Assembly (NCBI RefSeq): GCF_029784135.1
Contig: NC_073745.1
Span: forward strand, 84,520,666 to 84,584,665
Source: Toxorhynchites rutilus septentrionalis
Lineage: Eukaryota; Arthropoda; Insecta; Diptera; Culicidae
Direction of reading: 5' to 3'
Length of the DNA: 64,000 nucleotides
Positions 32,813 to 44,383 of this stretch are shown piece by piece (position 1 is the stretch's first letter; every line of letters starts with the position of its first letter). The notes below the pieces were generated by a model. It was not told the DNA's origin. It saw nothing but the letters and a program-made list of their open reading frames with translations, and did no database searches. The translations under genes were made by a program, and so were the position numbers.

Positions 32813-34201
32813 GGAGTAGAACAGTCCAGAGAACAGTCGTATTCTTAGTCCTCGGAAATAGCAGAATTTTCAATGATGTTGCTTAATTGCAGTGTTTGGA
32901 TTTCGATCAAAATCGAATGATACACAATGTGTCATGCAAGAAAACTCTCACGAACATATAACCAAATATGAGAGGATCATTCAGATACTTGTATGAATGT
33001 CAGCAATCACTTGTGTAATATTTAGTGATTAAACTGAGAGAGGAACGAAGACTGTTGATTGCATATCCGATCTGTATCAAACATCGCATACCATTTTCGA
33101 AGCCTGCATACAAGTTTGAACCGCATATAACGTCCCGCTCTACTATAGCGAAACCCACTGCACAGGCAAGTGCAAAGCAATAAATGATACAAGAAAAATT
33201 ACGTCATCATTCGGTCACCATTTGCGGAGAGCAACAAATGGGGAAAGAGAGCGGTGTTGCTAGTAAAACTATGCGGTCTATATGAATATACACATTTCAA
33301 GGGATAGAGGCGTTGAAAATGGAAAATATAATCTGACTACCCTTTCCTTAGCCTCTATCGAGCTAAATAATCATATAGTTTGCACTCTCTGAGACTTAAA
33401 AATCAGGATCTGCTACATTAGTTGAATATGAATCTTTCGCTTTGCGTTGTCCGTACGATCCTGCTGTTTCATGATGCATGGAGGGGTCGGTATGCATATG
33501 TTAGAGGCAAAGAAGAAAATAAGCTTTCTGCACCGAAAGCGTATATGATAGCTTTGGTTGCATGCTGGTGTGCAATGAAGTGCGAGCCGATGCAGAATTG
33601 TCTCGTTCTCTTTTGTGTCGTGATTTGCAGCACATAACAACAATAGAATACCGCTGGGGGAAATGTTTCCTGAAAGATCATATTTGAACGAACGAAAGCG
33701 ATTTTTTCAATGAGTGGATCATTTGGCAAACACTGCTTAATTGTAAACTATTTTTCTCAAATCATATACACCTTCAAAATATCATCATATCATCGCGAAA
33801 ATAACGAAAATTTGTTTGTTTCTATGAAAGTGAGAGATTGAAAATGACACACAAGAACATAACTTTTATTCATCTTTTCCGACATCATTTCACAAATATC
33901 CACTGCACACTGTAACATTCTATGTATATTCAGCGGGAACTCCACGAAAAGATCTGTTTTTAATTGTGTTGCGGCAATGGAACAGAAGTGCTGGGAGTAC
34001 TGCGTGCAGCCCCATCACTTTCTTGCTGGGCTCATCGGTGACAGTTACATGCTGCCACACGATAGACGTCAGAAGCTAAACCGGAAGCCGAGTCAGTAGT
34101 GATCGGCTATTCAGATATGTGCCTATTGTAATATGTATAACGCGGGTTTTTAGTAAAGAGTTAGTACGTTTACGATCACGTTTTTTATTTCCTCTCGATG
34201 T
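32813..34201. other. Spacer without recognised genes
   Basis: No domain-bearing ORF. 33970-34200 has more balanced composition and a terminal pyrimidine run and could be a solo LTR-like remnant, but no duplicate or TSD is seen. Confidence 0.4.
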
Positions 34202-35926
34202 GATTATATTAAACTGACCAGGCGTTACGCGGGACAGTCCCGCATTTCAACAAAATGTCCCGCGTAAGATTCCGTCCCGCGAAACGTCCCGCATTTGGCA
34301 AAAGAAACGAAAATGTCCCGCGATATAAATATATTTCAATATCACAATTAGATCATGTTGATTTTCTTAAATGGATGAACCTGAAAAAAAACTTTTATTT
34401 GACAGACTGTTCAAGAGCGCTTCTAATGCATCCAAAGATTATTACATTGAGCTGGTTTCATGGCACCGACATTGGGCTTTTTGTTTAGAGAAGCGACAGC
34501 AACAAAATTGGAAAATGATTTTTATAAAAGTCCCTTATTGATCCGCAGGGACCAATGTGAGTCAGACGAAAAGTTCATCTTTGGTCCCCTAGCTCGGTCA
34601 GGACTTAGCGTTTTGAATAAGCCGGAAGAACTAGTGTATACTCGACAGGAAGAGGCAGAGTTGTTTGATGAATTATCGTAAATAAAGCGCCGAGCGGTCT
34701 TACGGAAGTTGGCCGGAACTTGAATCATGGCCGATGAAAAGATGTATATCGGCGTGTTGTTTTACCTTTTCGTGGTTTTGGTGGTCGTCTGTCTCTCTAT
34801 TTTGGCCATTCGCCCAAAAGTTTTCTATCGGGCGCAGCTGGGGAATGTTGGGAAGGTTGGTGGTCTTTGCGACAATGTTTATCTCCAGCCGATCCATCCT
34901 CCAGTGATCTTTTGGCATAATGGGCTGATCCCAGGTTTGGCATAAAGACCACATCACCTTCCCGACTCCGGCAAGCACTTCGTACCATATATCTCCCCGT
35001 TCACCATATGACTCGAGAGAAGAGTGGCTTGGACATTCCCTTCACGTCTGTCAGAGAAGGACCTTCTTCGAGGACTTGATGTGAATGATATATTCGAAAT
35101 CAGAACGTAAAGTACCCGGTTTCCTGCCATTCGTTGAATTCTAGCATCAAGTACGTCTCGTCTTTCATTATGAGTATGAAAAGAAGTTTTTCACTTCTTT
35201 CGCCGGAAAGAAGTTTTTCATCAGCACTTCAAGGTGATTGCCTGCTGCTCGGATACGGCCGGTCTCGTCTGACGCTTCCGCATAAAAATGTTCATTTTGG
35301 CCAGATTCTTCTCCACCGTTCGACCGGTTGCTTCAATCTCCCGGCTTAAGGAGCGGCAAAGAGATGATATTGTTAATACCAGATCGGCTATATCTGATTT
35401 ACACAAAGTGCCTCAGGGTGTCCAACTCTTTCGTTGTGGGGTGGAGCTTGCAGTATGGAGAAATCATCAAGTTGCTTGACAGTGCTGCTGCAGCGAATCA
35501 ATAGCCTTGAATCATTTTTATTGTAGACTTAATAAACGTAAGATTTAAAGAAAATTTGTTCCTATAAATTATCTTTCATCGCCATCCGAAATTAGTTCAT
35601 TTTTTTGAATGCATACGTTAACACTAAAATCGATGAAAAATTAACTGGAATTTTCGAGCATTCCATTCGGTAATTTGAAGAAAATTGTAGAATTTGAATC
35701 GTGCTTGCCAGGCGTAAATGCTCTGACTGAACGAGTGATTTTTGGGCGTAAATGAAATCTAAACCACCGAAAAATCACAACTGAGTGCCGATACTCAGAA
35801 AGAAATAATACTGATCAGTTTAGACTCGCTAAACTATGGTTTATGTTCACATAACGTATATACATAACGTTTTATTTTTTGTGTCCCGCGTTAGACCTCT
35901 GACCATCTGGTCACTTTAGATTATAT
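34202..35926. mobile_element. hAT element (1,709 bp) with perfect 8-bp TSD
   Basis: The element is 34210-35918. The TSD gattatat is perfect at 34202-34209 and 35919-35926. TIRs are TAAACTGACCAG and TAAAGTGACCAG. Several gtcccgc motifs follow each end (at least five in 34230-34325), as expected for hAT subterminal binding sites. ORFs at 34255-34681 have no clear hAT transposase similarity. The interior is occupied by mariner remnants (34690-35470). Confidence 0.9.
34690..35470 (-). pseudogene. Decayed mariner-like (DD37D-type) transposase nested in the hAT element
   Basis: Minus-strand pieces in order: RTVEKNLAKMNIFMRKRQ (HTH region, near 35300), MKDETYLMLEFNEW (first Asp, near 35160), FMPNLGSAHYAKRSLE (second catalytic position, Asp changed to Asn, near 34950) and NIPQLRPIENFWA (third position, near 34840). 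Frames shift repeatedly. A related copy is split at 53270-53600 and 55081-55500. Confidence 0.75.
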
Positions 35927-36375
35927 CACGGCCACCACTCACAACGTGACGTAACAAATTGATAAGAAACTTTCCGAAAAAAAGCGTTTAACATGGATGT
36001 GGAAGGCAACTGAGTGTAAACACAAATATTGACGTCACAATATGAAAAGTAGTTATGGCATTGCATGCTATCATGCACACCAAGGCGCCTAGAAGTATAT
36101 CCTAAGGTGGGCCAACTTGCTAAAACCACTCTTCAGCCATCTTGGAAGTTTACTGTGTTTTGTTTGTAAACAAAACACAATACGCTAGTGCCGAAGCTCG
36201 CTCGTGATCAGTCTGTCTCTTTCACGCTACAAGCAAATAAATCCCCTTCTGCTTTCTTCCGTAGTGTTTTCATATACCGCTCCTCTAACCAACTTAGTGA
36301 CGCAACGGCCTCACCAAGTACCATAGACCCGTCTTGATGCACACTACGCTCGCAAATTCTGCCATCTGCTCCAAC

Positions 36376-37007
36376 TAAAGCCAGCGCTACACGATGCTAC
36401 GAACACCCTCGAATGCTGGACGCTCGATGATTCGACGGATCGTGTAGTCGACTAACGAGCTACGAACCTCCAATGTCGAGTGTCGAATATTCGCGTTGGA
36501 AGGTAATCCGTTCGTTGTGGATTACCTTCCAACGCGAGTGGCACGAGTCAAAGGATTTTTGTCATCCGTTGATTCGACACTCGATGAAATTCAATACACC
36601 GCTACACGATTTGTCCGAATCTATCTTTGACAGATTGGTTTGTTTACAAGTTTTAGATGAAGGAACAATGAAATTGATTTATAAAACTCCAAATATTCGG
36701 CAAAATATTGCACTTTAATAATGTTGATTTCAAGCATTTTAAATTTACAGCCCGATATCAGTACAATTGCTACGGCAGCAATTTCAATACTCGCATCGTC
36801 ATCCAGTTCCCTAATGTTTTGATGGTAAATAAAAACAATAAACATTCTATCCAAATACTCGCCGATTGTTTGGACCGATTGCATTGAATCAAACATTCAC
36901 TTCACCGTGTAGCAGCACATTCGTCAGAACATTTGTCGATTCATCGAGTTAAACGTTTGAGTTCAACATTCGAATGAAACGTTGGACGAATCGTGTAGCG
37001 CCCGCAT
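36376..37007. mobile_element. MITE with CGCTACACGAT ends
   Basis: The left end reads agcgctacacgatgctacga on its inner part (36382 on), and the right end is the inverse of gcgctacacgattcgtcca (ending about 37003). The interior is rich in ttcgac/gtcgaa words in both orientations. Precise borders and TSD were not resolved. It contains the perfect hairpin at 36491-36537. Confidence 0.65.
36491..36537. repeat. Perfect 19-bp hairpin with 9-nt loop
   Basis: The left arm tcgcgttggaaggtaatcc (36491-36509), loop gttcgttgt and exact complement at 36519-36537. An outer inverted pair (gtcgagtgtcgaat near 36476 with attcgacactcga near 36573) extends it into a cruciform-capable structure inside the MITE. 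Confidence 0.9.
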
Positions 37008-37047
37008 AATAATCCTGCTCATGGGATCCATATCAAATAAGCGTGGA

Positions 37048-37543
37048 AACACACTAGACGGCTCTACCGCGCGATTTTTGCAATGACAAGTCGCAGCAGG
37101 AGCTTCATGTAAAACACATTCAGCGGCTTCCGACGGTTTCACTATCTTCCATTATTATATTTTCATAGACGAATGCAAGACGAATATATGGTACAAGGTA
37201 CAACTATTGGGACAGTAAGCGGATTAGAAGGGTGGTATATAAAGACAGAATTGAGAAAAACGGAAGAGTGGATGTTTACCTGAACGAGAGGGAGAGAGAA
37301 GTTGATCACAAACGTCTGAAATAAACACGCATAAACACTAACACCAGCTAACACTCTCGCAAAGCCGTTGCGGCGCATCATCTTCATCGGGCCACCGCAG
37401 CGACAAGGAACCGTACAACAGTGATTTTGGAACTGCACACACCCGCCTCCCCGTATATGTTTTATCGCATTCACACTTCATTATCGAGGTCCCGCGGAGG
37501 TCTGTCTTTGCAAAATCCGCGCGGGAGAGCCGTCCAGTGTGTT
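37048..37543. mobile_element. MITE with AACACACT ends, about 495 bp
   Basis: Left AAACACACTAGACGGCTCTA and right inverse GAACACACTGGACGGCTCTC are long TIRs with two to three mismatches, continuing into ccgcgcg. It abuts the Tourist-like MITE at 37545, so that MITE inserted at or next to its right end. No TSD could be fixed. Confidence 0.75.
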
Positions 37544-37544
37544 C

Positions 37545-37735
37545 TTAGGCTGATGTCACATTAGGCGGATTCGCCGCCACGGATTCCGCGAGTGAAACCG
37601 CAGCGGAGGATCTACAGTGTATTGTGAATTAGCCATGTCACACAGAGCGGGGCGGTTTTGGAAGCGAATTCATATCGAGAAAAAAACCGTCCCAATATCC
37701 GCGGCGGCGAATCCGCCTAATGTGACATCAGCCTT
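37545..37735. mobile_element. Tourist/PIF-Harbinger-type MITE, 185 bp, TTA target
   Basis: The element is 37548-37732 with TTA on both sides (37545-37547 and 37733-37735). TIRs begin GGCTGATGTCACATTAGGCG and are nearly perfect for over 30 bp. The 3-bp TTA duplication is diagnostic of PIF/Harbinger. Related sequence is at 6931-7763. Confidence 0.92.
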
Positions 37736-37838
37736 ACGCTAAATCGTACAAGTACAAGTAGGGGAGAACGGGGTATGACGGCCACCCTGAACATGTGGTA
37801 CAATCAAACACAATGTATACAAAATTGAAGCATTTCAT

Positions 37839-37873
37839 TCAGTTCATGTAGAGCCTCCATACCAAACGGTCGT
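37839..37873 (+). promoter_or_regulatory. Internal Pol II promoter: Inr plus DPE at exact spacing
   Basis: TCAGTT at the 5' border matches the arthropod initiator TCAKTY (A at 37841 as +1), and GGTCGT at 37868-37873 occupies +28 to +33 and matches the DPE consensus RGWYVT. This arrangement is known for jockey- and I-type retrotransposons and supports a true 5' end here. The initiator T is supplied by the target site. Confidence 0.8.
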
Positions 37874-38129
37874 TCTGCTAAACTGCTCTTAATCCAAAGT
37901 GTACATCGATTTGAATTCAAAAGTCGGCCTCAGCCACCCGAGATAATTAAAGTTAGTGCTCCGCCACCCGGCGAGACCTTATATGGAATCATTGCGACGT
38001 AAACTTGAGTGAAGTTATTGCTACCGTCTTACTTCACATACTGAAGTAACAGGGTCCAAGGACAGAAGAGAGCTACCTAGTGTTTTGCGTCTCCATTGAA
38101 TTTAAAAATTAAAAATTAGTGTGTGATAA

Positions 38130-39116
38130 ACAACAAGTGTCTCCATCAATTTTTTAAAAGCGAGGAGAATATTAAAAAGCAATAAAGAGAATACCCCAGC
38201 CATCATTCTAACATTCAATAAGTCGATTTACCCGGAGACAGTGAAAGTAGGAGTTCTTCGCGTAAGAACTCGTCCCTATTATCCGAACCCAATGTTGTGC
38301 TCTAAGTGCTGCGAGTACGGCCACCCACGATTGAACTGCCCTAAAGATATAAAACGATGCTACAATTGTTCCAGCGAACATGAAGATAGAGAAACGTGCG
38401 AAGAACAACCATTCTGCCGAAACTGTAAAGGTAGTCACCGACCTAGCAGTCGTCAGTGTGAAATTTATAGAACTGAAGTCGCAGTGATCCGTACGAAAAT
38501 AGATTACAACCTCTCGTATGTGGATGCGAGAAAACGTGTAGCGGCTGGAAATAGTACCTACGCACAGGTAGCTGCGCAACCCCGACTTGATCACGCCAGA
38601 CTGAACGCTCTCTCAAACCAAGTTAAAGAAAAACAAGTGGAAATCTCAAAACTCGAAAAGTAACTAGAACAAAGACAAGCGATGGAAGAGAAAATGAACA
38701 CCATCATCGAACAAAACAAGGAGAAGGATGACAAAATTAATGAATTACTAGAACTAATCCGAGACAGAGACACGAAAATCGAAAAACTTGAACTACAAAG
38801 CCAAAAAATGAAAAAAATCATCGACACGTCGCTTCATGGTAGATCACGGTCGAACTCACAGACCAGTGAACCAGAACACGAAGGAATAAGGAAAAAATCA
38901 AAACGAGGCACAATTCAGCAACATTCTCATTCAAAACAACAAACATCAGGCATGTCACCACCTCCGAAAAAAGTATCGAATAATTCAAGAAGCCCAAACA
39001 TGACCAGACAAGCAGCTAACCACATTGCCGTGGAAGAAGTTGATCTAACCGATTCCGAAACCAGCCAAGATTTGTTCAAATCACCTGTTCGACCCAATAA
39101 TGCAAAATCGAAATAG
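38130..39116 (+). pseudogene. I-element ORF1 (Gag-like, CCHC knuckles), truncated with internal stop
   Basis: Open from about 38130. It reads ENTPAIILTFNKSIYPETVK, then a conserved VRTRPYYPNPMLC entry and three CCHC-type knuckles between CSKC and CRNC (38300-38430). A TAA at 38661-38663 interrupts the frame, which resumes at once with a Glu/Lys-rich coiled-coil-like region and a basic, Ser/Gln-rich C-terminus to 39116. The usual RRM-like N-terminal portion is missing, so the copy cannot supply ORF1p. ORF1 binds the RNA in the retrotransposition particle. Confidence 0.85.
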
Positions 39117-42100
39117 TCATAAGCCTACGCCAAACCCCAAGTCTCACATTATAAACAACAACAGCACGCAACATAACAACATCAGCAACCGGTTTGAGGA
39201 ATGGGAATTTGAAGTACCATCCTCACTTCGTAAAGAAGCGCAGCAGGAAGGTGAATCCGTCCGGGACGTCTTGCTTCAACCCGTTGATGGTGAAGCCTCC
39301 TCTGCGGCCGGCAGTAGAATATCAGAATATCCAGCTAGCGCACAACAACAAACAACAACGCAATTCAGAACAACCAAAGTAAATTTTGACCCAACGTACG
39401 AATCATCAATTATTTCAACTCAGAAAGAAACATCGAATGTAGTCAGCATAACACCAGTCCCCGTAGCATCCCTGCCCGGGGAAGTTCCGACTTCTAACGA
39501 TGAACCTCCGGCGGCAGATGCTGCGGGGAACCTGGGTTGCCCCCGGGTAAGTTCACCTATTCATTCCTCCACGAACACGACTGGTGGCCTTGTCTGTTTG
39601 CTTTCAGTACCTCCACAAGCAGCAGAAAACGCCAGTGCAACAGAGTCAATACCAGCAAACTTACCGATTCCACTCGTCAATCCTCACTACCCGCTTCATT
39701 TTCACCCGTCGATCCACTGTAGCAGAGAGAAAATCATAAATGTAACGAACAACGAAATACATACAACACCCACCTTCGCAGCATCCCTGTCCGGAGAAGT
39801 ACCGTGTACTAATGATGAGCCTCCGGCGGCAGATGCTGCGGGGAACCCGGGTTGTTCCCGGCTAAGTTCCTCATGTTTATATAACTTGAACACATCCACT
39901 GCCTCTACTCACGTTTCTCCAGAACCCTCGTCAACGTCATCCAGTGCCAACATCACGCTCGCCATTCAGTGGAACCTGAATGGCCTCCGTAATAACCTGG
40001 GAGACTTGCAGTGCATTATTGCACGTACAGATCCACTGTGCCTGGCCCTGCAAGAGACCCATATTCGTGGCGATACGAATCCGTCGAGTTGGTTTGGTAA
40101 CCGCTATTCATGGGAGGCGGCAATCGGGGAGAACATTTTTCAGTCTGTTGGTATTGCAGTCCGTTCTGATATCCCGTCCACACCTGTACAACTGGACACC
40201 GAACTGATTGCAATTGCCAGGAAGATGTTGTTTCCGGCAGCCATTACGGTTGTATCTATCTATGTACCGCAAAACCAGCCCAATTTCTGCGCCATGCTTG
40301 ACCATTTGATAGATCAGATCGACACACCATTCCTGCTCCTGGGTGACTTCAATGCACACCATACGCTATGGGGATCCTCTAGAGATAGCCGTAGGGGGTT
40401 AGAAATCGCGAATATTGTAGAGAACCGGAACGCGATAATTCTGAACGACGGTAGCATCACCTTCTCACGGGGTCGATCAACGTCAGCCATTGACCTCTCC
40501 ATCTCCTCCCACCAACTGGTTGATTCACTTAGTTGGTCAACGTTTTCAGATAAGTGCCACAGTGATCACTATCCCATAATGGTGAGATACGGCAGATGCC
40601 CGCCAGCCACCAGCCGGAGACGTAGATGGATATTCGAAAAGGCCAACTGGGATGGCTATGAAAGTGAAATAGCAAGTAAGCTGAACCTGAGTGAGATGGA
40701 TCGAGGGATTTTATCCGATGAGTTCGAGAGCATCATCGTTCGTGTTGCGAGCAACCATATTCCTCGCACAAGTGGTTCCCCCCCGAAGAGAGCTGTCCAC
40801 TGGTGGTGTCCAGAGGTGGAAATAGCCATCAAATCTCGTCGTAAGGCACTCCGAGCTCTTCGCAAGATCCCGACGAACCATCGTGATCACACAGTTAAAT
40901 TGGAAGAGTTTCGCAGACTGAGAAACCTGCCTAGGACGGCCATCCAAGTGGCAAAAAAGAATAGCTGGGGATCATTTCTCGACGGAATTTCCCCAGAATC
41001 ACCGACCGCTGAGCTCTGGAGAAGAGTGAATGCACTATCCGGGAAAAGGAGGAGCACTGGATTCACCATCGTGGAAAACCGTGGAATGTCGCCATCACAA
41101 ACCCGATTGAAATTGCTAACCGGATGGCAGTATTTTTTGCTTCGCTATCAGCCGACACAGCACTCCCTGCGCGCTTTATAGCACGTAAACAAAGCGTAGA
41201 ACGACAGTTTCCCATCACAACAGGCCGTTTGCTGGAGCTGAACTTCATTACGCCCTTTCGACGGCCAAAGGCAGTTCACCGGGGATGGACAACGTCAGCT
41301 AACACCTATTAAAACATCTACCGATTGAAGGAAAGAGGGTGCTTCTGGACCTGTACAACCAAATTTGGAACAACGGTATAATTCCAACGACGTGGAAAAC
41401 GGCATTAGTCATTCCCATTCCCAAGAAAACGCAGACAAGGTCTCCAAGCGATTTCCGCCCCATTAGTCTACTACCTTGTGTAGGAGAAATTATGGAGCGT
41501 ATGGTGAATCGTAGACTGATGCAGTTCCTGGAAGACGGCAAATATTTAGACAATCGGCAGTTTGCTTTTCGGCAGGGTTTTGGTACTAGTGTTTATCTTG
41601 GATCACTTAGCGACACGATCTGGTGCGCCATCGATTCAGGCCAGCACGTCGACATTGCCATCCTGGATATTGCAAAGGCGTACAATTCCGTCTGGCGTGC
41701 GGGAGTCCTTCGTCAGCTACGCGATTGGGGCATTAAAGGTAGACTTGGGCTTTTTCTGCAGGATTACCTAGCTGACCGCAAGTTCAGAGTAGGGATTGGA
41801 GGATGTCAATCCGACGAGTTTGTGGAAGTGAATGGTGTTCCTCAGGGCTCAGCGCTTGCTGTTACACTGTTCCTGGTTAGTGTCAACTCCGTGTTCCATT
41901 GTCTACCAAGGGATGTGTACGTCTTTGTGTATGCGGATGATATCGTCATTGCTGTGTCTGGAAGAAGCATTCGTCTAGTCCGTAGGAAAATACAAACCGC
42001 GGTAAACGCGATTGGACGCTGGGCTGAATCAGTCGGTTTCTCAATTGCTGCAGAGAAGTGCGCGATAACGCACTGTTGCAACTCACACCATGTGGCAACT

Positions 42101-43977
42101 GGTGTTCCGGTGAAACTGGGAAGCGTCAACATTCCGTTCAGGCGTGAACCTAAGATACTTGGTGTGACCATCGACCGGAAATTCTCCTTCGCACCGCACT
42201 TCCGCAGAACTAAACAAGAATGCGAAAGCCGCCTAAGACTACTACGCACCATCAGCTCGCGTCATCCCAGATGGAACAGGCATACCGGGCTGAATATCAG
42301 CAGAGCTCTCATCAATAGCCGCATATTCTACGGGGTGGAAGCAACGTGCACCAATAGAAGCGGCTTGATAAGTGTACTTGCTCCACTCTACAACAGATCG
42401 GTGAGGCTCTGCTCAAATCTTTTGCCCGGTACCCCGGCAACAGATGCTTGTGTGGAGGCAGGGGTTCTCCCTTTCCGCTGGATCGTTGCAGTTACCATCA
42501 TCAAACGTGCTCTCAGTTATCTTGAAAAAACCACAGGGAACGATTGTGTGTTGCTCCAGGTGACTAAAGAGATTTATCGCAGTTTCGTTGGAACTGATTT
42601 TCCGAAGCTTGCCCGGTTACACCGCGTGTGGTTCGAGAGAAGAATCAATATCGACACCAGCTTGGCATCAACACTAGGAGCAAACCCCAGCTCTAGCGTG
42701 GCAACAGCGAAGTTCGCGGAACTGGTGAACACAAGATTCCTCCACCACATGCGAGTGTTCACCGACGGATCCAAGTGCAACGATTCAGTCGGCATTGGAG
42801 TCAGCGGCATCGGAAGGGGCTTATGTCTTAAAATGCCGAAATTGTGCTCGGTTTTTTTGGCGGAAGCCACGGCCATAGCACATGCTGTTTGCCGTGTCCC
42901 AGCCCATATTCCAGTGGTCGTTTTTGCCGACTCGCTTTCGGTGCTCTCAGCTCTGGAAGCGGGAAAATCACGGCACCCATTCATTCAGGCAATAGAAATA
43001 AACTGCACACCGATGACAACTTTGTGTTGGGTCCCCGGTCACAGCAATATTCATGGCAACGAGCGGGCGGACACGCTGGCGGCAGCTGGTAGGTCGGCAC
43101 AGGCATTCGCGACGGACACCGTTCCTGCGGCTGACATCTTCAAAAACTTTAAAAACGAAGCTATCGTTCACTTTACGCGACACTGGAGAAGCTCCACCGG
43201 GTTGTTAAGTAAAGTTAAAGGCGATTTGACTCGATGGAACGATAGGGACAACAGACGGGAACAAAGGGTCCTGTCCAGGTTGCGTGCCAGACACACAAGG
43301 GTGACCCATGCTCACACGATCACCAGATGTGATCCACCAATTTGCACAACATGCGACACCAGATTAAGGCAAGGCGCAAATTGAGACGCATATAGCGCGA
43401 GTAACTTGGCGCGATATAGCGCCTGTTTTTGTGGCTAATGAAACAGATAGAACGGCGCAAATTGGCCAGATGACGCGAGATGGTGGAGCGCTCGTGAGAC
43501 ACGACTAGCGCGACGCTGTGGCTGAACCACAGTTTCTCGTGCTGGTCATGCCGGTTGTGGTAGTTGTGTTGGTGAACAATCATATAGCGCCGTGGGTTTG
43601 ACACTGTATGGCTGTACTGGTCGGGTGATTGTGTTAGTAAATAAATATATCGCGCAACTCTGTGTTAATCAGTCATTGTATGCGAGTGGCATGCTATTTA
43701 CACCAAACTGCGACTTAATATGCGCTCCACCACGCTACGTTTGTGGCACGTATGAGTCGTGTTGGTAGTCTCGCGTTCGCTTACGAGCGCTATACGCTTC
43801 TCAATTTGCGCCTAGCCTAACAGTCGAACATATGTTAATCAATTGCCTGGAATATCATGACCTGCGAGAACATTATCAGCTTTCAACATCAATAAGGGAT
43901 GTCCTCAGCAATGACTCTGTTCGTGAGGAGGTTCTTCTGTCGTTTTTGAAGGATGCCGGTTTGTTCTGGGAAATTTA
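39100..43977 (+). pseudogene. I-element ORF2: APE endonuclease, RT, RNase H; frameshifted and MITE-interrupted
   Basis: It starts at 39100, overlapping ORF1 by 17 nt. The domains in order are: a Ser/Pro/Thr-rich leader with two copies of a GEVP...NDEPPAADAAG module; APE endonuclease from about 39950 (IQWNLNGLRNN, LQETHI, LLGDFNAHH, DKCHSDHYP); reverse transcriptase (FRPISLLPCVGE near 41450, NGVPQGSALA near 41840, YADDIVI near 41930); RNase H (VFTDGSKC near 42757, a LAEATAIAHA Glu, VVFADSLS, and GNERADTLAAAG near 43060). The frame changes near 41120 and again before 41339. A MITE at 43367-43816 separates the C-terminal 50 codons, which end LFWEI-stop at 43977. It is not expressible as one protein. 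Confidence 0.9.
43364..43819. mobile_element. Harbinger/Tourist-like MITE (about 450 bp) inserted in the I element
   Basis: The element is about 43367-43816, flanked by TTA (43364-43366) and CTA (43817-43819, one mutation). Both ends contain AGGCGCAAATTGAGA in inverse orientation followed by gc-tatagcgc. Removing it restores the ORF2 reading TRL-TVEHMLINC. It has 'tatagcgc' repeats inside and no coding capacity. Confidence 0.82.
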
Positions 43978-44371
43978 AATGAGTACCTTCCCTGTAGCAT
44001 CCCTGTCCGGAGAGGTCCCGACTTCAACTGATGAGCCTCCGGCGGCAGGTGCTGCGGTGAGCCTGAGTACAGTCCGTGTGAGTATCATCTTAATCCTCGT
44101 AATGAACACACATACTGTTCCTTTGCTACTCTCTAGCAACGTCACATACGTCGGACTGATATATTTTTATTGGAAAAATACGGCTACGAGGAAGTGCAAG
44201 AAGTGCTGCAAGAGCGCTGCCCGTCCCCGAGCCCTATCATGAGAGATTTCGTTTCATACTGATTTTTAAATTCGAAAGTATTGATGTGATGTTCGTTTTC
44301 CACTGTCTCATGTAACTGTATTTGTAAAACCATTTACTCTTCGAGAGACCAAACATAATAATAATAATAAT
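43978..44371 (+). other. 3' UTR of the I element with a third copy of the GEVP module and (ATA)n tail
   Basis: 43990-44085 is about 80% alike to the 39462-39555 and 39775-39870 modules inside ORF2 (gtagcatccctgtccggaga... cctccggcggca). The 3' end carries at least seven ATA units before the TSD. Confidence 0.8.
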
Positions 44372-44383
44372 AAGCATTTCATT

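Larger units (their letters stand above)
37828..44383 (+). mobile_element. I-clade non-LTR retrotransposon, 5'-complete but defective, 12-bp TSD
   Basis: The TSD aagcatttcatt is perfect at 37828-37839 and 44372-44383. The element is 37840-44371, about 6.5 kb including a MITE insert. It carries ORF1 with CCHC knuckles, ORF2 with endonuclease, reverse transcriptase and RNase H, and ends in an (ATA)n tail as I elements do. ORF1 lacks an N-terminal part and has a stop; ORF2 has two frame changes near 41120 and 41320. MosquI of Aedes is a likely relative by architecture; this was not tested. Confidence 0.9.

Noticed and set aside
33970..34200. Solo LTR
   Set aside because: Composition and a TGT-like start are suggestive, but no matching second copy, no 5-bp TSD and no primer-binding or polypurine sites were found.
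34255..34681. ORFs inside the hAT element as transposase
   Set aside because: They show none of the hAT transposase hallmarks I would need (RW/hATC region), so only the element borders are claimed.
36491..36537. MicroRNA precursor
   Set aside because: The stem is perfect and only 19 bp with a small loop, inside a MITE; miRNA precursors normally have longer, imperfect stems.
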